Source of the DNA: Devosia ureilytica
GTDB taxonomy: Bacteria; Pseudomonadota; Alphaproteobacteria; Rhizobiales; Devosiaceae
Assembly: GCF_024273195.1 (NCBI RefSeq)
Contig: NZ_JAMZCU010000007.1
Span: 56,653 to 120,652, forward strand
Direction: 5' to 3'
Length of the DNA stretch: 64,000 bases
The notes under the pieces were generated by a model. That model searched no databases. It was not told the origin of the DNA and saw nothing but the letters and a program-made list of their open reading frames with translations. The position numbers were made by a program, and so were the translations under genes. Position 1 is the stretch's first letter, and each line of letters begins with the position of its first letter. Positions 15,541 to 25,357 of this stretch are shown here, piece after piece.

Positions 15541-16842
15541 TCACTGCAGCAATCCAGCAAAGCGCGGCAGCCAGAGCACTAACTCGGGCACATAGGTGAT
15601 CAGCATCAGGATGCCGACGAGCAAGGCAATATGGACCCAGACTTCGCGGATCATCTCGCCTAGCGGAATGCCGTTAATTGCCTTGATGATGTAGAGCAGG
15701 ATGCCATATGGCGGGGTAATCAGCCCGATCATCATGTTGAACACCACCACGACGCCGAAATGGTGCAGGTCAATGCCCAGTGCCGCGGCTGTGGGGATGA
15801 ACAGCGGCGTGATCACCAGCATGATGGTGGAGACGTCGAGAAAGCACCCCAGGATCAGGTAGAGGATGTTGACGAACAGCAGAAAGGTCCACTGGTTCAT
15901 CTCGAAGCTCACGAGGAACTCGTAGAGCATCTGCGGCACGCGTTCGATGGCGATGGCATAGTTGAAAACGAAGGCGCCACCGAGGACGAGGGTGACCACT
16001 GCAGTGGTTTTCACCGTCTCGCGCACGACATTGAAAAATTCGGCAAAGCCCATGCTGCGATAGGCGACTGCCGCCAGGATCAGCGCATAAAATGCCGAGA
16101 CGGCAGCCGCTTCAGTGGGCGTGAAGGCGCCCGAGTAGATGCCACCGAGCAGGATCACCGGCATCATCAGCGGCGGAAGAGCGCGGACGATAATGAGCGG
16201 GTACAGTCCCCACGGAATGGCGTCTTCCACCGGGAATTTGCGCTTGATGGCCACGACCTGCACGAAGACGCATTGCACCAACACGATGATCAGCGCCGGG
16301 ACAACCCCCGCGATGAACAGCACGCCCACCGAGGTCGACGAGATCAACGCGTAGAACACCAGCGGAATGGAGGGCGGAAAGATCGGGCCGACCACGGCGG
16401 TGGCGGCGGTCAGTGCTCCGGCAAAACCGCGCGGGTAGCGGTCCTTTTCGATCATCATGCCGGTGACGACCTTGCCCACGCCGGCAGCGTCGGAAATGGC
16501 CGAGCCGCTCATGCCCGAAAAGATCAGCGATGTGATGACATTGACCTGCGCCAAACCACCGGGAAGGCGGCCAACCATAGCTAGGGAAAATTTGAGCAGG
16601 CGCTCAGTAATCTTGCCCGATTCCATGATGTTGGCGGCAAAAATGAAGAGCGGCACCGCCAGCGCGACGAAATTGCCGAAGACGCCATTGAGGACGTTTT
16701 CGGCGGCAAGACCAACGTCGCGACCGGACACCAGAAGGTAGAAAATCGAGGAGACGATCATGGAGATCGAAAACGGCAGCCCGGACGCCGTGATGACGAT
16801 CAACAGGATGACGAGGATAGGAAGGGCGTATTCCGCCAGCAT
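15541..16842 (-). CDS. dctM: TRAP transporter large permease (DctM)
   Basis: This 433-residue protein has about twelve or thirteen hydrophobic segments typical of the DctM/SiaM family (GMSGSAISDAAGVG near residue 155, FPPSIPLVFY near 200, PPYGILLYI near 375). It is the ion-coupled channel of a tripartite ATP-independent periplasmic transporter, which imports small organic or sugar acids. Its start is 21 bases after the dctQ stop. ROK kinase and cutC follow downstream after a 70-base gap on the same strand. Confidence 0.92.
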   Translation of the reverse strand: MLAEYALPILVILLIVITASGLPFSISMIVSSIFYLLVSGRDVGLAAENVLNGVFGNFVALAVPLFIFAANIMESGKITERLLKFSLAMVGRLPGGLAQVNVITSLIFSGMSGSAISDAAGVGKVVTGMMIEKDRYPRGFAGALTAATAVVGPIFPPSIPLVFYALISSTSVGVLFIAGVVPALIIVLVQCVFVQVVAIKRKFPVEDAIPWGLYPLIIVRALPPLMMPVILLGGIYSGAFTPTEAAAVSAFYALILAAVAYRSMGFAEFFNVVRETVKTTAVVTLVLGGAFVFNYAIAIERVPQMLYEFLVSFEMNQWTFLLFVNILYLILGCFLDVSTIMLVITPLFIPTAAALGIDLHHFGVVVVFNMMIGLITPPYGILLYIIKAINGIPLGEMIREVWVHIALLVGILMLITYVPELVLWLPRFAGLLQ

Positions 16843-16863
16843 GATAAATCTCCTAGCGGGCGG

Positions 16864-17355
16864 TCAGATGTGCTGTCGCCAATTGCGGCCAAGCAAGCCG
16901 GCAAGGCGGTAGATCCCCTGCCCGGAAAAGGACACGAGGAACACCAGATAGCAGCCATAAATCCATTCCATGGGCAGGCGCATCACGGGCGAATTCTTGC
17001 GAGTGAGGAAGGCCAGATAATCCACGGTGTGGGGAATGAGCAGCCCAAAGGCGAGCAGCAGGACAACCATCGCGAAGATGGCCGAAATCCGCCGCCCGCC
17101 ATCGGGGAGAATGTCATAGAGCACATCGAAGGACACATGCTCCTTGATGCGCACCATGAAGGCCGCCGCCCAGAAAACCGCCCAGATAAAGGCGATCATC
17201 ACGAACTCTTCGGTCCAGGCTAGAGGCCGGTTCATGACATAGCGCATGAAGACCTGGACGATGAAACCACCAAAAGCCGCCGTGAAGAAAATGATCCCGA
17301 GCGTGTCGGCGAATCTCCGCAAAATGGCAAAAAGGGACTTTTGGCTATCGTTCAT
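16864..17355 (-). CDS. dctQ: TRAP transporter small permease (DctQ)
   Basis: This 163-residue protein has four hydrophobic segments and the family signature ending MNRPLAWTEEFVM near residue 45. It is the small membrane subunit that pairs with DctM. It sits between the binding-protein and large permease genes, the standard P-Q-M order. Confidence 0.9.
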   Translation of the reverse strand: MNDSQKSLFAILRRFADTLGIIFFTAAFGGFIVQVFMRYVMNRPLAWTEEFVMIAFIWAVFWAAAFMVRIKEHVSFDVLYDILPDGGRRISAIFAMVVLLLAFGLLIPHTVDYLAFLTRKNSPVMRLPMEWIYGCYLVFLVSFSGQGIYRLAGLLGRNWRQHI

Positions 17356-17387
17356 TTTGTCGTCCAGGTCAGGCGTGGTCCTGGCTA

Positions 17388-18389
17388 TCAGGGAGCCAGT
17401 TCGTTGATGCGGTCAACCCAGCCCTCGGGCCAAGTGGCTGCACGGTCCGAGGTCAGGTAGAAATTCTGCACATGGGTGCGGAACGCGTCGACGTCCGGCG
17501 TGGTGACGGTCAGGCCTTCCGATTCAAAGAAGGCCACCAGGCGATCTTCATTGGCGATGCGCTCGGCATTGTTCCAGTCGCAGGCGGCGACGGCGGCTTC
17601 GGTCATCTTGACCTTTTCGTCATCGGTCAGCTTGTCCCAGGTCTCATTGTTGACGACCATGGGCAGGCCGTCGACCAGGTGGCTGGTCAGGGTGATTTGC
17701 TTGGTGACTTCATAAAATTTTGCCGCTTCAACGGTCGGCAGCGGATTGTCCTGCGCGTCGATAGTGCCGGTCTGCAGGCCGAGATAGACTTCGCCAAACG
17801 GGAGTGGGGTCGGGTTGGCGCCGAGAGCCTCGCCCAGGAACAGCCAGCTGTCGGAACCCGGCATGCGCAGCTTAACGCCAGCCAGGTCGGCCGGGGTCTG
17901 AATGTCACGCTCGGTGCGCAGGTTAAGCTGGCGGGTCCCGAGGTAGCAGGCGTCCAGGATGTGAATGCCCATTTCGTCGGACACGCGCTGCTTAAACTCT
18001 TCGCCGATGTCGCTCTCAAGCACGGCACGATAGTGTTCCGGGCTCTGGAACAGGTAGCCGGCGGTGAACAGGCCATATTCCGGGATGGCGTCGGCGATCA
18101 GCTGGAAGGCCACATATGCCATTTCAGCATTGCCGCGCTGCAGGGCGTCGAGGTCGGCATTCTGGCCGAACAGTGAACCCGAGTCGTAAAGCTGAATATC
18201 AAAGCGACCCGGAACCAGCTCTTCGAGCTTGTCGGCAAAGACCTGCATGGCCTGGGTATGCAGGTCGGTCGGCACCGAAACCGTCGTGAACTTGAGCTCA
18301 AGCTTGTCCTGAGCGAAGGCGGGCGCAGCCATCAGCGTGGCGAGCGCAGTTGCGGTCATGGCGACCAAGGCGGTTTGCTTAAGGGTCAT
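17388..18389 (-). CDS. dctP: TRAP transporter substrate-binding protein (DctP)
   Basis: This 333-residue periplasmic protein has a signal peptide (MTLKQTALVAMTATALATLM, cleavage after AFA). DctP-family hallmarks follow, such as GSLFGQNADLDALQRG, LKLRMPGS-like VKLRMPGSDSW, and QDNPLPTVEAAKFYEV. It captures an acidic solute for the DctQM permease. GGAGGATCGAA lies directly before ATG 18389, which excludes a 135-residue upstream extension. The ligand is unknown; a sugar acid is suggested by the neighbouring kinase and aldolase-type genes. Confidence 0.92.
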   Translation of the reverse strand: MTLKQTALVAMTATALATLMAAPAFAQDKLELKFTTVSVPTDLHTQAMQVFADKLEELVPGRFDIQLYDSGSLFGQNADLDALQRGNAEMAYVAFQLIADAIPEYGLFTAGYLFQSPEHYRAVLESDIGEEFKQRVSDEMGIHILDACYLGTRQLNLRTERDIQTPADLAGVKLRMPGSDSWLFLGEALGANPTPLPFGEVYLGLQTGTIDAQDNPLPTVEAAKFYEVTKQITLTSHLVDGLPMVVNNETWDKLTDDEKVKMTEAAVAACDWNNAERIANEDRLVAFFESEGLTVTTPDVDAFRTHVQNFYLTSDRAATWPEGWVDRINELAP

Positions 18390-18497
18390 TTCGATCCTCC
18401 CGATCAAGCGCTGTTGAGAACGGCTCGCTCCTCCCCTCCGGCAAAATATTACCGGTGAAAGCGTCCGCTTGTTTGACGGGCGGACTTTGCAACAGGA

Positions 18498-18541
18498 TTG
18501 CACTGATGTAAACAGTGATCTAACAACTGATTGTATCAGTT
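18498..18541 (+). promoter_or_regulatory. Promoter with overlapping operator for the DapA-like gene
   Basis: TTGCAC (18498-18503) and TAACAA (18521-18526) are 17 bases apart, a good sigma-70 arrangement. A perfect inverted repeat AACTGAT-TGT-ATCAGTT (18525-18541) covers the -10 end and expected start site. A second pair, CACTG and CAGTG, lies inside the promoter spacer. The downstream GntR/FCD regulator is the likely ligand, and the divergent TRAP operon may share it. Confidence 0.55.
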
Positions 18542-18573
18542 CGTGTACAAGGCCAATGCGGAGGAACTTTACC

Positions 18574-19488
18574 GTGGCGAATTCCGATCTTTCCGGCATC
18601 ATCTGCGCATCGGTGACCCCTATCACCATGCAGTTTTCCATCGATGCCGGACGGCTGGCGATGCATTGCGCGCGGCTTTTGAGCGAAGGCTGCAGCTTCG
18701 TTTCGACCTTCGGCACGACCGGTGAAGGCGCCTCGTTCTCGACCAATGAAAAGATCGCAGCCCTGCAAGACCTGCGCGATGCCGGCTCGGACATGAGCCG
18801 TCAGATTCCTTCCGTGATGACGCCGAGCAGCGATGAGGCGGGCCGCATGATCGCCGAGATCGCGGCGCTCGGATGCCGCGGCGCCCTGGTGCTGCCGCCC
18901 TTCTATTATGCCAGTGCGACCGAAGAGGGCATTGTTGCCTTTTTCGAGACGGCGCTGGAGCGGGCCGGCAATCCCGATATCGACATCCTGCTCTACAATA
19001 TCCCGCAATTTACACGCATCACTTTCACGCCCAGCCTTGTGCGCAAGCTCGTCGCCCGCTTCGGCGCGCAGATCGTGGGGATCAAGGATTCGACCGGCAA
19101 GCTGGACAGCGGCGTCGAACTGGCCCAGGGCTTCCCACAGCTTTCCGTGTTTACCGGCGATGATCGCGTATTGCCCAACCTTTTGCCGCAGGGCGGGGCC
19201 GGCATGATCGGCGGCATGCCCAATGTCTTCAGCAAGGACCTGCGCCAACTCTACGAAGCGCCAGGCGCGGATAGCTCGAACGCGCTCAAGGCCAATGCCG
19301 CCACGCGCATCGAAGCGGTGGACGGCAATGGGGCGCTGCTTGCTCTCAAGGCCACGCTTGCCGCAATCTATGATGACGCCGAATGGTCACGCGCCATGCC
19401 GCCGCTGATGGAACTGGCGCCCGAGCGGGCCAAGCTGGTGTTCGACGCCATCGAAGCCACTGGCTTTGCGGTGCGGCCCGCCGCCTGA
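18574..19488 (+). CDS. Dihydrodipicolinate synthase/N-acetylneuraminate lyase family protein
   Basis: This 304-residue class I aldolase-type enzyme has TFGTTGEGASFS near residue 44 (pyruvate carboxylate loop), LYNIPQFT near 140 with the catalytic Tyr, and the Schiff-base Lys in GIKDSTG near 170. The family includes DapA, sialic acid lyase and 2-keto-3-deoxy-sugar-acid aldolases. The TRAP/ROK context suggests a sugar-acid substrate. The start is GTG: GGAGG lies nine bases upstream of it, whereas the upstream ATG at 18556 has no ribosome-binding site. Confidence 0.85.
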   Translation: MANSDLSGIICASVTPITMQFSIDAGRLAMHCARLLSEGCSFVSTFGTTGEGASFSTNEKIAALQDLRDAGSDMSRQIPSVMTPSSDEAGRMIAEIAALGCRGALVLPPFYYASATEEGIVAFFETALERAGNPDIDILLYNIPQFTRITFTPSLVRKLVARFGAQIVGIKDSTGKLDSGVELAQGFPQLSVFTGDDRVLPNLLPQGGAGMIGGMPNVFSKDLRQLYEAPGADSSNALKANAATRIEAVDGNGALLALKATLAAIYDDAEWSRAMPPLMELAPERAKLVFDAIEATGFAVRPAA

Positions 19489-19523
19489 TAAGCCCGGCCA
19501 GCGCAGGCATATTGGGGAGAGAC

Positions 19524-20207
19524 ATGGCACGAGCGATCAGTAGCGCCGAAACGGCCGGGGGCGGACAGGCCTCGGTGAAGAAGGCGGCCTATGAGCGGTT
19601 CCAGCAGGAGTTGCTGGCCGGCCGCCTCCGTCCTGGCCAGGTGGTATCGCAGCGCGAGCTGGTGGCGACGCTGGGCCTTTCCATCGGCGCGCTACGCGAA
19701 TTGTTGCCGCGGCTAGAGGCCGAAGGCCTTCTCAACGTCATGCCGCAACGCGGAATCCAGATCACCACCATCGACCTGCCGATGATCCGCGATGCCTATC
19801 AGATGCGCATGGCCTTCGAGCGCGAAGCAACGCTGTTTGCAGTCGATCGGATGAAGGACGAGATGATCGAGGCGCAAAAGCGGCTGCACTTCCAAATTCT
19901 CGAACGCCTCCAGCAGGATCGCTCGCCCGCCTTTTTTGAGGAAAGCCAGGACGTCGATTCCAGCTTCCACGAATTACTGATCGGCTTCACCGAGAACGAG
20001 CTGCTGATCCAGGCTTACGACGTCAATTCCATCCGGGTGCGGCTGATCAAGCTTGATCGCATCACGCTGTCGGTCACCACGCTGCCCGCTGCCTTTGGCG
20101 ATCACCTCGCCATTATCGACGCCATTCTGGAGCGCGACCGCTGGAAGGCGGCCGCGGCCATGGAAACCCATATCCGCAACGCGCGGGAACGAGCGCTGGC
20201 CATCTAG
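19524..20207 (+). CDS. GntR family regulator with FCD domain
   Basis: This 227-residue regulator has a winged helix at about residues 18-80 (LAGRLRPGQVVSQRELVATLG) and a helical FCD domain. The recognition segment, LSIGALRELLPRLEAEGL, differs from the usual PTVREAL. GGGGAGAGAC precedes ATG 19524. It follows the DapA-like gene by 35 bases and precedes the GH78 gene by 33, so it is probably part of the same transcript. It likely binds the palindrome at 18525-18541. Confidence 0.87.
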   Translation: MARAISSAETAGGGQASVKKAAYERFQQELLAGRLRPGQVVSQRELVATLGLSIGALRELLPRLEAEGLLNVMPQRGIQITTIDLPMIRDAYQMRMAFEREATLFAVDRMKDEMIEAQKRLHFQILERLQQDRSPAFFEESQDVDSSFHELLIGFTENELLIQAYDVNSIRVRLIKLDRITLSVTTLPAAFGDHLAIIDAILERDRWKAAAAMETHIRNARERALAI

Positions 20208-20240
20208 CGCCGTTCTGCCAAGCAATAATCGTTCAAGCCC

Positions 20241-22907
20241 GTGACCCCATTGCGTCCCATTGCGCTCCGCTGTGAGCACCAATCCGCGCCCATGGGGCTC
20301 AACCGCCCCGATCCGCATTTCGACTGGGCGCTTGATGGCACTGGCCATGACCGCAGCCAGACGGCCTATCGGCTGATCGTCCGACACGGCGAAACCACAG
20401 TCTGGGATAGCGGCAAGGTCGCCTCTGAGCAGACCCAGCAAATCGCCTATGCCGGCCATGCCTTGGTCTCCGACCGGTACTATGCATGGTCGGTGATGGT
20501 CTGGGACGAATCCGACGAAGCATCCGACTGGGCCGAGACACAGTATTTTCGCACTGGCCTGATGCAGCCCGAGGACTGGCACGCCAGCTGGATCGCCCGT
20601 TACTTCGTGCTGCCGGTTGGACGCGAGGCGCCGAACGACAATCTTTATGACAATCGCTGGCAAGCCCGTCCCGCGGACCATCTGCGCCGCGACTTTTCGA
20701 GTCGGACAAAGCCGGTGCGCGCCACGGTCTATGTCACCGCGCTCGGGCTTTACGAGCTCCATCTCAATGGCGAGCGGGTGGGCGAGGATGTGATGGCGCC
20801 GGGCTGGACCGATTACCATCAGCGCGTCGAGTACCAGTCCCATGACGTGACCGCACTCATCGCGGCGGGCGACAACACCATCGGTGCCATGCTGGGCGAG
20901 GGTTGGTATTCGGGCCGAGTCGGCCACAACCAGCGCCGCGCCGGCAATCACTATGGCGGCCGCCCGGCGCTCCTGTGCCAGCTCCATCTCGAATATGCCG
21001 ATGGACGGATCGAGCGGATCGTCACCGACGAAAGCTGGACGACCAGCCAGGGCCCTGTCTGCTACAGCGACTTCCTGATGGGCGAGCTTTATGATGCGCG
21101 CCTGGAGCTGGACGGCTGGGCCGAGCCGGGTTTTGACGCGTCGCGCTGGCAACCCGTCGAGGTGTTTTCGCCCGATCCGCGCCCGCCGCGCCTTGAAGCC
21201 TCCCGCGCTCCGCAGGTGCGCGAGATCGTGCGTTTTCCTGGCCGCGTCCTGCACCGGGCAAAAACCGGCGGCTATATCTACGACTTGGGTCAGAACATTG
21301 CCGGCTATTGCGAACTGCAGCTCAGCGGCAAGGCGGGGGACCGCTTCACTCTGCGACACGGGGAAATGCTCGATGGCGAAGGCGAACTCTATGTCGCCAA
21401 TCTCCGCCATGCCGTTGCCACAGATCACTACATTGCCCGGGGCGAGGGTCGCGAGCGCTTCAAGCCGCGCTTCACCTTCCATGGCTTTCACTATGTCGAG
21501 CTGACCCTGCCCGAGGGCATCTCGCCCGAAAGCGTCAGCCTCACCGGCATTGCCATCCACAATGATCTGAAACTGACTGGTGCCATGCGCACCGGCAGTC
21601 CAATGGTCAACCAGCTCATCTCCAATATCGAATGGAGCCAGCGCGACAACTTCCTCTCGGTTCCCACCGACTGTCCGCAGCGCGATGAGCGCTATGGCTG
21701 GAGCGCCGATGCGCAGGTGTTCTGGAAGACCGCCGGCTATGTGATGGACGTTTCGGCCTTCCTCGAAAAGTGGTTCGAGGATATTGCCGAAGCGCAATTG
21801 CCCGATGGCGCCTTTACCGATGTGGCGCCGTCCAAACCGCTCAACCCCTACCGATTGACCGCCCAGCCGGGCGCGCCCGGCTGGGGCGACGCGCCCGTCA
21901 TCCTCGCCTGGCAACACTGGCTCCGCTATGGCGACCGGGCGCTGATCGAAAAGCACTATGACCGGCTCGTCGCCTGGCTCAAGCACATTGCCGATGCCAA
22001 CCCGGACCATCTGCGCATCAATGCCGTCTATAACAATTACGGCGACTGGCTGAGCATCGGGCCGGCCTCGGATCGCACCATGGTGGCGACTGCCTATTGG
22101 GTGCATGTGGTCGATCTCATGGCCAGGCTCTCTGATGTGATCGGGCGCACGGACATGGTCGCCCATTACGTGGCGCAGGCCGAAGCGGTGCGCGCGGCCT
22201 TCATGAAGGCTTTTGTCGATGCCGATGGGCGCATCACGGGCGATACACAGACCGCCTATCTCCTCGCCCTCGATTTTTCGATCCTGCCTCCGGAGCTGGA
22301 CGCCAGGGCCGGACAGCACCTGTTGCGAAAACTCGACGAGGCGGATGGGCACCTGCAGACCGGGTTCCTGGGTGTGAAGCATCTCTGCCCGGTGTTGAGC
22401 GATATCGGCGCATCGACCCGCGCCTATGATCTGCTATTCAACGAGACCTATCCGAGCTGGGGTTTTTCGATTGTCCAGGGCGCGACGACCATCTGGGAGC
22501 GTTGGGACGGCTGGACAGAAGACCGGGGCTTCCAGAGCGTCAACATGAATTCGTTCAACCACTACGCCTATGGCGCGGTGGGCGAATGGCTCTATGCGCG
22601 CGTCGCCGGGATAGACTGGGACGAGGCGGCGCCGGGGTATTCAACAATATGCATGCGCCCGCAATTCGACCGGCGGCTGGGCTGGGTCGAGGCGCGATAT
22701 GACGCCCCCACCGGGCGGATCGAAAGCCAGTGGCGGATCGAAGGCGATGTGGTTACCTGGACCATTGCCGTTCCGCCCAATTGCCGCGCGGCGATCACCC
22801 TGCCCTCTGCACCCCTAACTCTCGTCGCCGGCGACAGGCCGCTGCCGGTTGCGGGTAAAGACTTTGCCCTTGGCTCCGGCCGCTACACCATCTCTCTTTC
22901 CATTTGA
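20241..22907 (+). CDS. Alpha-L-rhamnosidase (GH78)
   Basis: This 888-residue protein has beta-sandwich N-terminal modules (Bac_rhamnosid-type, about residues 140-430) and an (alpha/alpha)6 catalytic domain. The catalytic segment DCPQRDERYGWSADAQ, around residues 477-492, contains the conserved acidic residues, and WGDAPV and NYGDW are further on. It releases terminal L-rhamnose from oligosaccharides or glycosides. No signal peptide is present, so it acts on imported material. The start is GTG at 20241 with a weak ribosome-binding site. The GH38 gene follows after ten bases. Confidence 0.9.
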   Translation: MTPLRPIALRCEHQSAPMGLNRPDPHFDWALDGTGHDRSQTAYRLIVRHGETTVWDSGKVASEQTQQIAYAGHALVSDRYYAWSVMVWDESDEASDWAETQYFRTGLMQPEDWHASWIARYFVLPVGREAPNDNLYDNRWQARPADHLRRDFSSRTKPVRATVYVTALGLYELHLNGERVGEDVMAPGWTDYHQRVEYQSHDVTALIAAGDNTIGAMLGEGWYSGRVGHNQRRAGNHYGGRPALLCQLHLEYADGRIERIVTDESWTTSQGPVCYSDFLMGELYDARLELDGWAEPGFDASRWQPVEVFSPDPRPPRLEASRAPQVREIVRFPGRVLHRAKTGGYIYDLGQNIAGYCELQLSGKAGDRFTLRHGEMLDGEGELYVANLRHAVATDHYIARGEGRERFKPRFTFHGFHYVELTLPEGISPESVSLTGIAIHNDLKLTGAMRTGSPMVNQLISNIEWSQRDNFLSVPTDCPQRDERYGWSADAQVFWKTAGYVMDVSAFLEKWFEDIAEAQLPDGAFTDVAPSKPLNPYRLTAQPGAPGWGDAPVILAWQHWLRYGDRALIEKHYDRLVAWLKHIADANPDHLRINAVYNNYGDWLSIGPASDRTMVATAYWVHVVDLMARLSDVIGRTDMVAHYVAQAEAVRAAFMKAFVDADGRITGDTQTAYLLALDFSILPPELDARAGQHLLRKLDEADGHLQTGFLGVKHLCPVLSDIGASTRAYDLLFNETYPSWGFSIVQGATTIWERWDGWTEDRGFQSVNMNSFNHYAYGAVGEWLYARVAGIDWDEAAPGYSTICMRPQFDRRLGWVEARYDAPTGRIESQWRIEGDVVTWTIAVPPNCRAAITLPSAPLTLVAGDRPLPVAGKDFALGSGRYTISLSI

Positions 22908-22917
22908 GATTTTTCCG

Positions 22918-25320
22918 ATGACCGAAGCCCAGCGTCCGCTGCTCCATATGATCGGCAATGCCCATCTCGACCCCGTCTGGCTCTGGCGCTGGCAGGAGGG
23001 GTGCGCGGAAGCGATCGGCACCTGCTGGGCCGCCATTGACCGACTGCGTGAAGGCCAGGGCTTCGTCTTCACCAAGGGCGAGGCGCATATCTATCGCTGG
23101 ATCGAAGAGCTGGAGCCGGCGCTGTTCGCCGAGATCAGACGCTATGTCGATGAAGGCCGCTGGATCATCGTCAATGGCTGGTGGATCCAGCCCGACTGCA
23201 ATGTGCCCAATGGCGAAAGCGTCATCCGCCAGGCCCTCTACGGCAAGGGCTATTTCATGGAAAAGTTCGGCGTGGAGCCGACCACCGGCTACAATGTCGA
23301 CAGTTTCGGGCATCCGGGCACGTTCCCGATGCTGCTGAGGCATACCGGCTTCACCAGCTACACCTTCATGCGCCCCGGCCCGCATGAAATGGACCTGCCG
23401 GGCGAGCTTTTCACCTGGACGTCGCCCGATGGATCGGCGCTGCCGGCCTTCCGTATCCAGGATGCCTACAACACTTCCAAGCGCTCTACACCGCTGCCGG
23501 AAAAGATCGACCAGCACTACGCCCATATGGACAAGCACGGGCATCCGTTCATGGCCTTTTATGGGGTGGGCAATCATGGCGGCGCGCCAACGGTCGAGAA
23601 TATCAACGAGATCGAAAACCGCATGGCGCGCGGCGAGAGCCTTGCCTATTCCGACCCCGAGCGCTTCTTCCGCGAGGTCGAGACCGAGGGCCTGCCTATC
23701 GTCGACACCGAGCTGCAATTCCACGCCATCGGCTGCTATTCGGTGGCGTCGTCTTTGAAGGCGCTGAACCGCAAGGCGGAGAGCCTGCTCGAACAGGCCG
23801 AGGCCGCCTCGGCCCTCGCCCACAAGGCCACCGGCGCCGTCTATCCGGCCGAGCGTTTTGCCGGCCTCTGGCAGGTGCTGCTGTTCAACCAGTTCCACGA
23901 CACGCTTGGCGGCACCAGTATCGAAGCGGCCTGTGTCGACAGCGAGCGCGAACTGGCCGGCGTCATCGCGGGTGCCGAGGAACTGTTAAATGCTGCGGTG
24001 CGCCGGCTCGACGGCACCATTGCACCGCCGGTCGATCCGACCGACGCGACCTTCGTAGTGATGAATTTCACGGGCGTCACCTCAAGTGGCCTCGTCGAGG
24101 CCGAGCCCTGGGTGGACAAGGATACGCTGACCCCGCGCCTTTTGCTCGACGAGGCGGGGAACTCCGTGCCCTTCCAATATATCGACCCGGCTGGCAAGAC
24201 GACGGGGCTCCAGCGTCTGGTCTTCCCCCTCGAGGTGACCGCCTATGGCTATCGCGTTCTGCGCTTTGTCGCCGCCGAGACCGGGGTCAAGGCGCCGGGC
24301 GTCAGTTTCGGCGGGCCGCATTCCGGGCAGCTCCGGTTTGAGACGGATGGCTATACGCTTGAACTCTCGTCCGAGAGCGGGGCCATCGTGAGCCTCGTCA
24401 ACCGGCAGACAGGCATCAATATTTTCACTGCGCCCGGCCATGCTGGCATTATCGTGGATGATCCCTCAGACACCTGGACCCATGGCACCGACCGGTTCGG
24501 TTTCGAGGGCACGGCGCTCAAGCTTGAGGGTGTGACGCTGGTCGAGGAAGGCCCGGTGCGCACCACGATCGAAGTGCGTGCAAGCCATGGCGCCTCGCGG
24601 CTGGTCACCACCATCATCCTGCCAGTCGATGCGGCGCTGCCGGTGGAATTGCGCGTGGCACTCGACTGGCGTGAACAGCGCAAGCTGTTGCGGCTTGCCT
24701 ATCCGCTGGGCGGGACTGGTTTCGAATATGAAGTTGCAGGTGGCTGGGACAGCCGCCCCGACACTGGCCGCGAAGTGCCCGGCCAACGCTGGGTGCGGGT
24801 CAGTGCCCCAGGCCATGACGTGACCCTCGTCAACGACGCCAAATATTCTTATGCGGCGCTTGAGGGCACGCTCTACATCACCGCCGTGCGCGCGCCGATC
24901 TTTGCCCATCACGATCCGATCCCGGCCGAAGACGGCGCGCGCTACCGCCATATGGATCAGGGCGAGCAGGTGTTTTCCATCCTCCTACAATCGGGGGCGA
25001 GCGTGTCGCGGCAGGATGCGGCGGCTCTGGCGGAGCGCCTCAACAAGCCGGTCGTTACCACCCCGCATGTGAGCCGGGGCGGCACGGGCGCGCATGCTGG
25101 ATCATGGCTTGCCGTCCATGCCCAAGGCGGCATGGTAACGACGCTCAAGGGCGCCGAGGACGGCGGGGGGCTGATAGCACGCGCCTTCGACTTGTCAGGC
25201 GATGGGGCGACCATCATGCTGGCGGGCGAGACGGCCCAGGTCGCCCCGCGCAGCATCGCCACGCTGCGCCTGGCGGATGAACTTCTGGTTCAGTGCGACG
25301 GACTGGAGCGGTCGGTTTAG
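22918..25320 (+). CDS. Alpha-mannosidase (GH38)
   Basis: This 800-residue glycoside hydrolase has the N-terminal zinc site NAHLDPVWLWRW (residues 13-24) and the nucleophile segment YNVDSFGHPGTFP near 127. A central helical domain and a beta-rich C-terminal half follow. It hydrolyses alpha-mannosides inside the cell, since there is no signal peptide. It starts ten bases after the GH78 stop, so the two glycosidases are co-expressed. Together they suggest a glycan containing both rhamnose and mannose. Confidence 0.92.
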   Translation: MTEAQRPLLHMIGNAHLDPVWLWRWQEGCAEAIGTCWAAIDRLREGQGFVFTKGEAHIYRWIEELEPALFAEIRRYVDEGRWIIVNGWWIQPDCNVPNGESVIRQALYGKGYFMEKFGVEPTTGYNVDSFGHPGTFPMLLRHTGFTSYTFMRPGPHEMDLPGELFTWTSPDGSALPAFRIQDAYNTSKRSTPLPEKIDQHYAHMDKHGHPFMAFYGVGNHGGAPTVENINEIENRMARGESLAYSDPERFFREVETEGLPIVDTELQFHAIGCYSVASSLKALNRKAESLLEQAEAASALAHKATGAVYPAERFAGLWQVLLFNQFHDTLGGTSIEAACVDSERELAGVIAGAEELLNAAVRRLDGTIAPPVDPTDATFVVMNFTGVTSSGLVEAEPWVDKDTLTPRLLLDEAGNSVPFQYIDPAGKTTGLQRLVFPLEVTAYGYRVLRFVAAETGVKAPGVSFGGPHSGQLRFETDGYTLELSSESGAIVSLVNRQTGINIFTAPGHAGIIVDDPSDTWTHGTDRFGFEGTALKLEGVTLVEEGPVRTTIEVRASHGASRLVTTIILPVDAALPVELRVALDWREQRKLLRLAYPLGGTGFEYEVAGGWDSRPDTGREVPGQRWVRVSAPGHDVTLVNDAKYSYAALEGTLYITAVRAPIFAHHDPIPAEDGARYRHMDQGEQVFSILLQSGASVSRQDAAALAERLNKPVVTTPHVSRGGTGAHAGSWLAVHAQGGMVTTLKGAEDGGGLIARAFDLSGDGATIMLAGETAQVAPRSIATLRLADELLVQCDGLERSV

Positions 25321-25357
25321 AGACTTCCACAGTGCGACTGCGCCATCGGCGCCTGCG

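Noticed and set aside
18390..18794. N-terminal extension of the first DctP
   Set aside because: It would bury the signal peptide, and GGAGGATCGAA directly precedes ATG 18389.
19974..22382. 802-codon open frame on the - strand
   Set aside because: It is antisense to the GH78 rhamnosidase and the end of the GntR gene; no motif or ribosome-binding site was seen.
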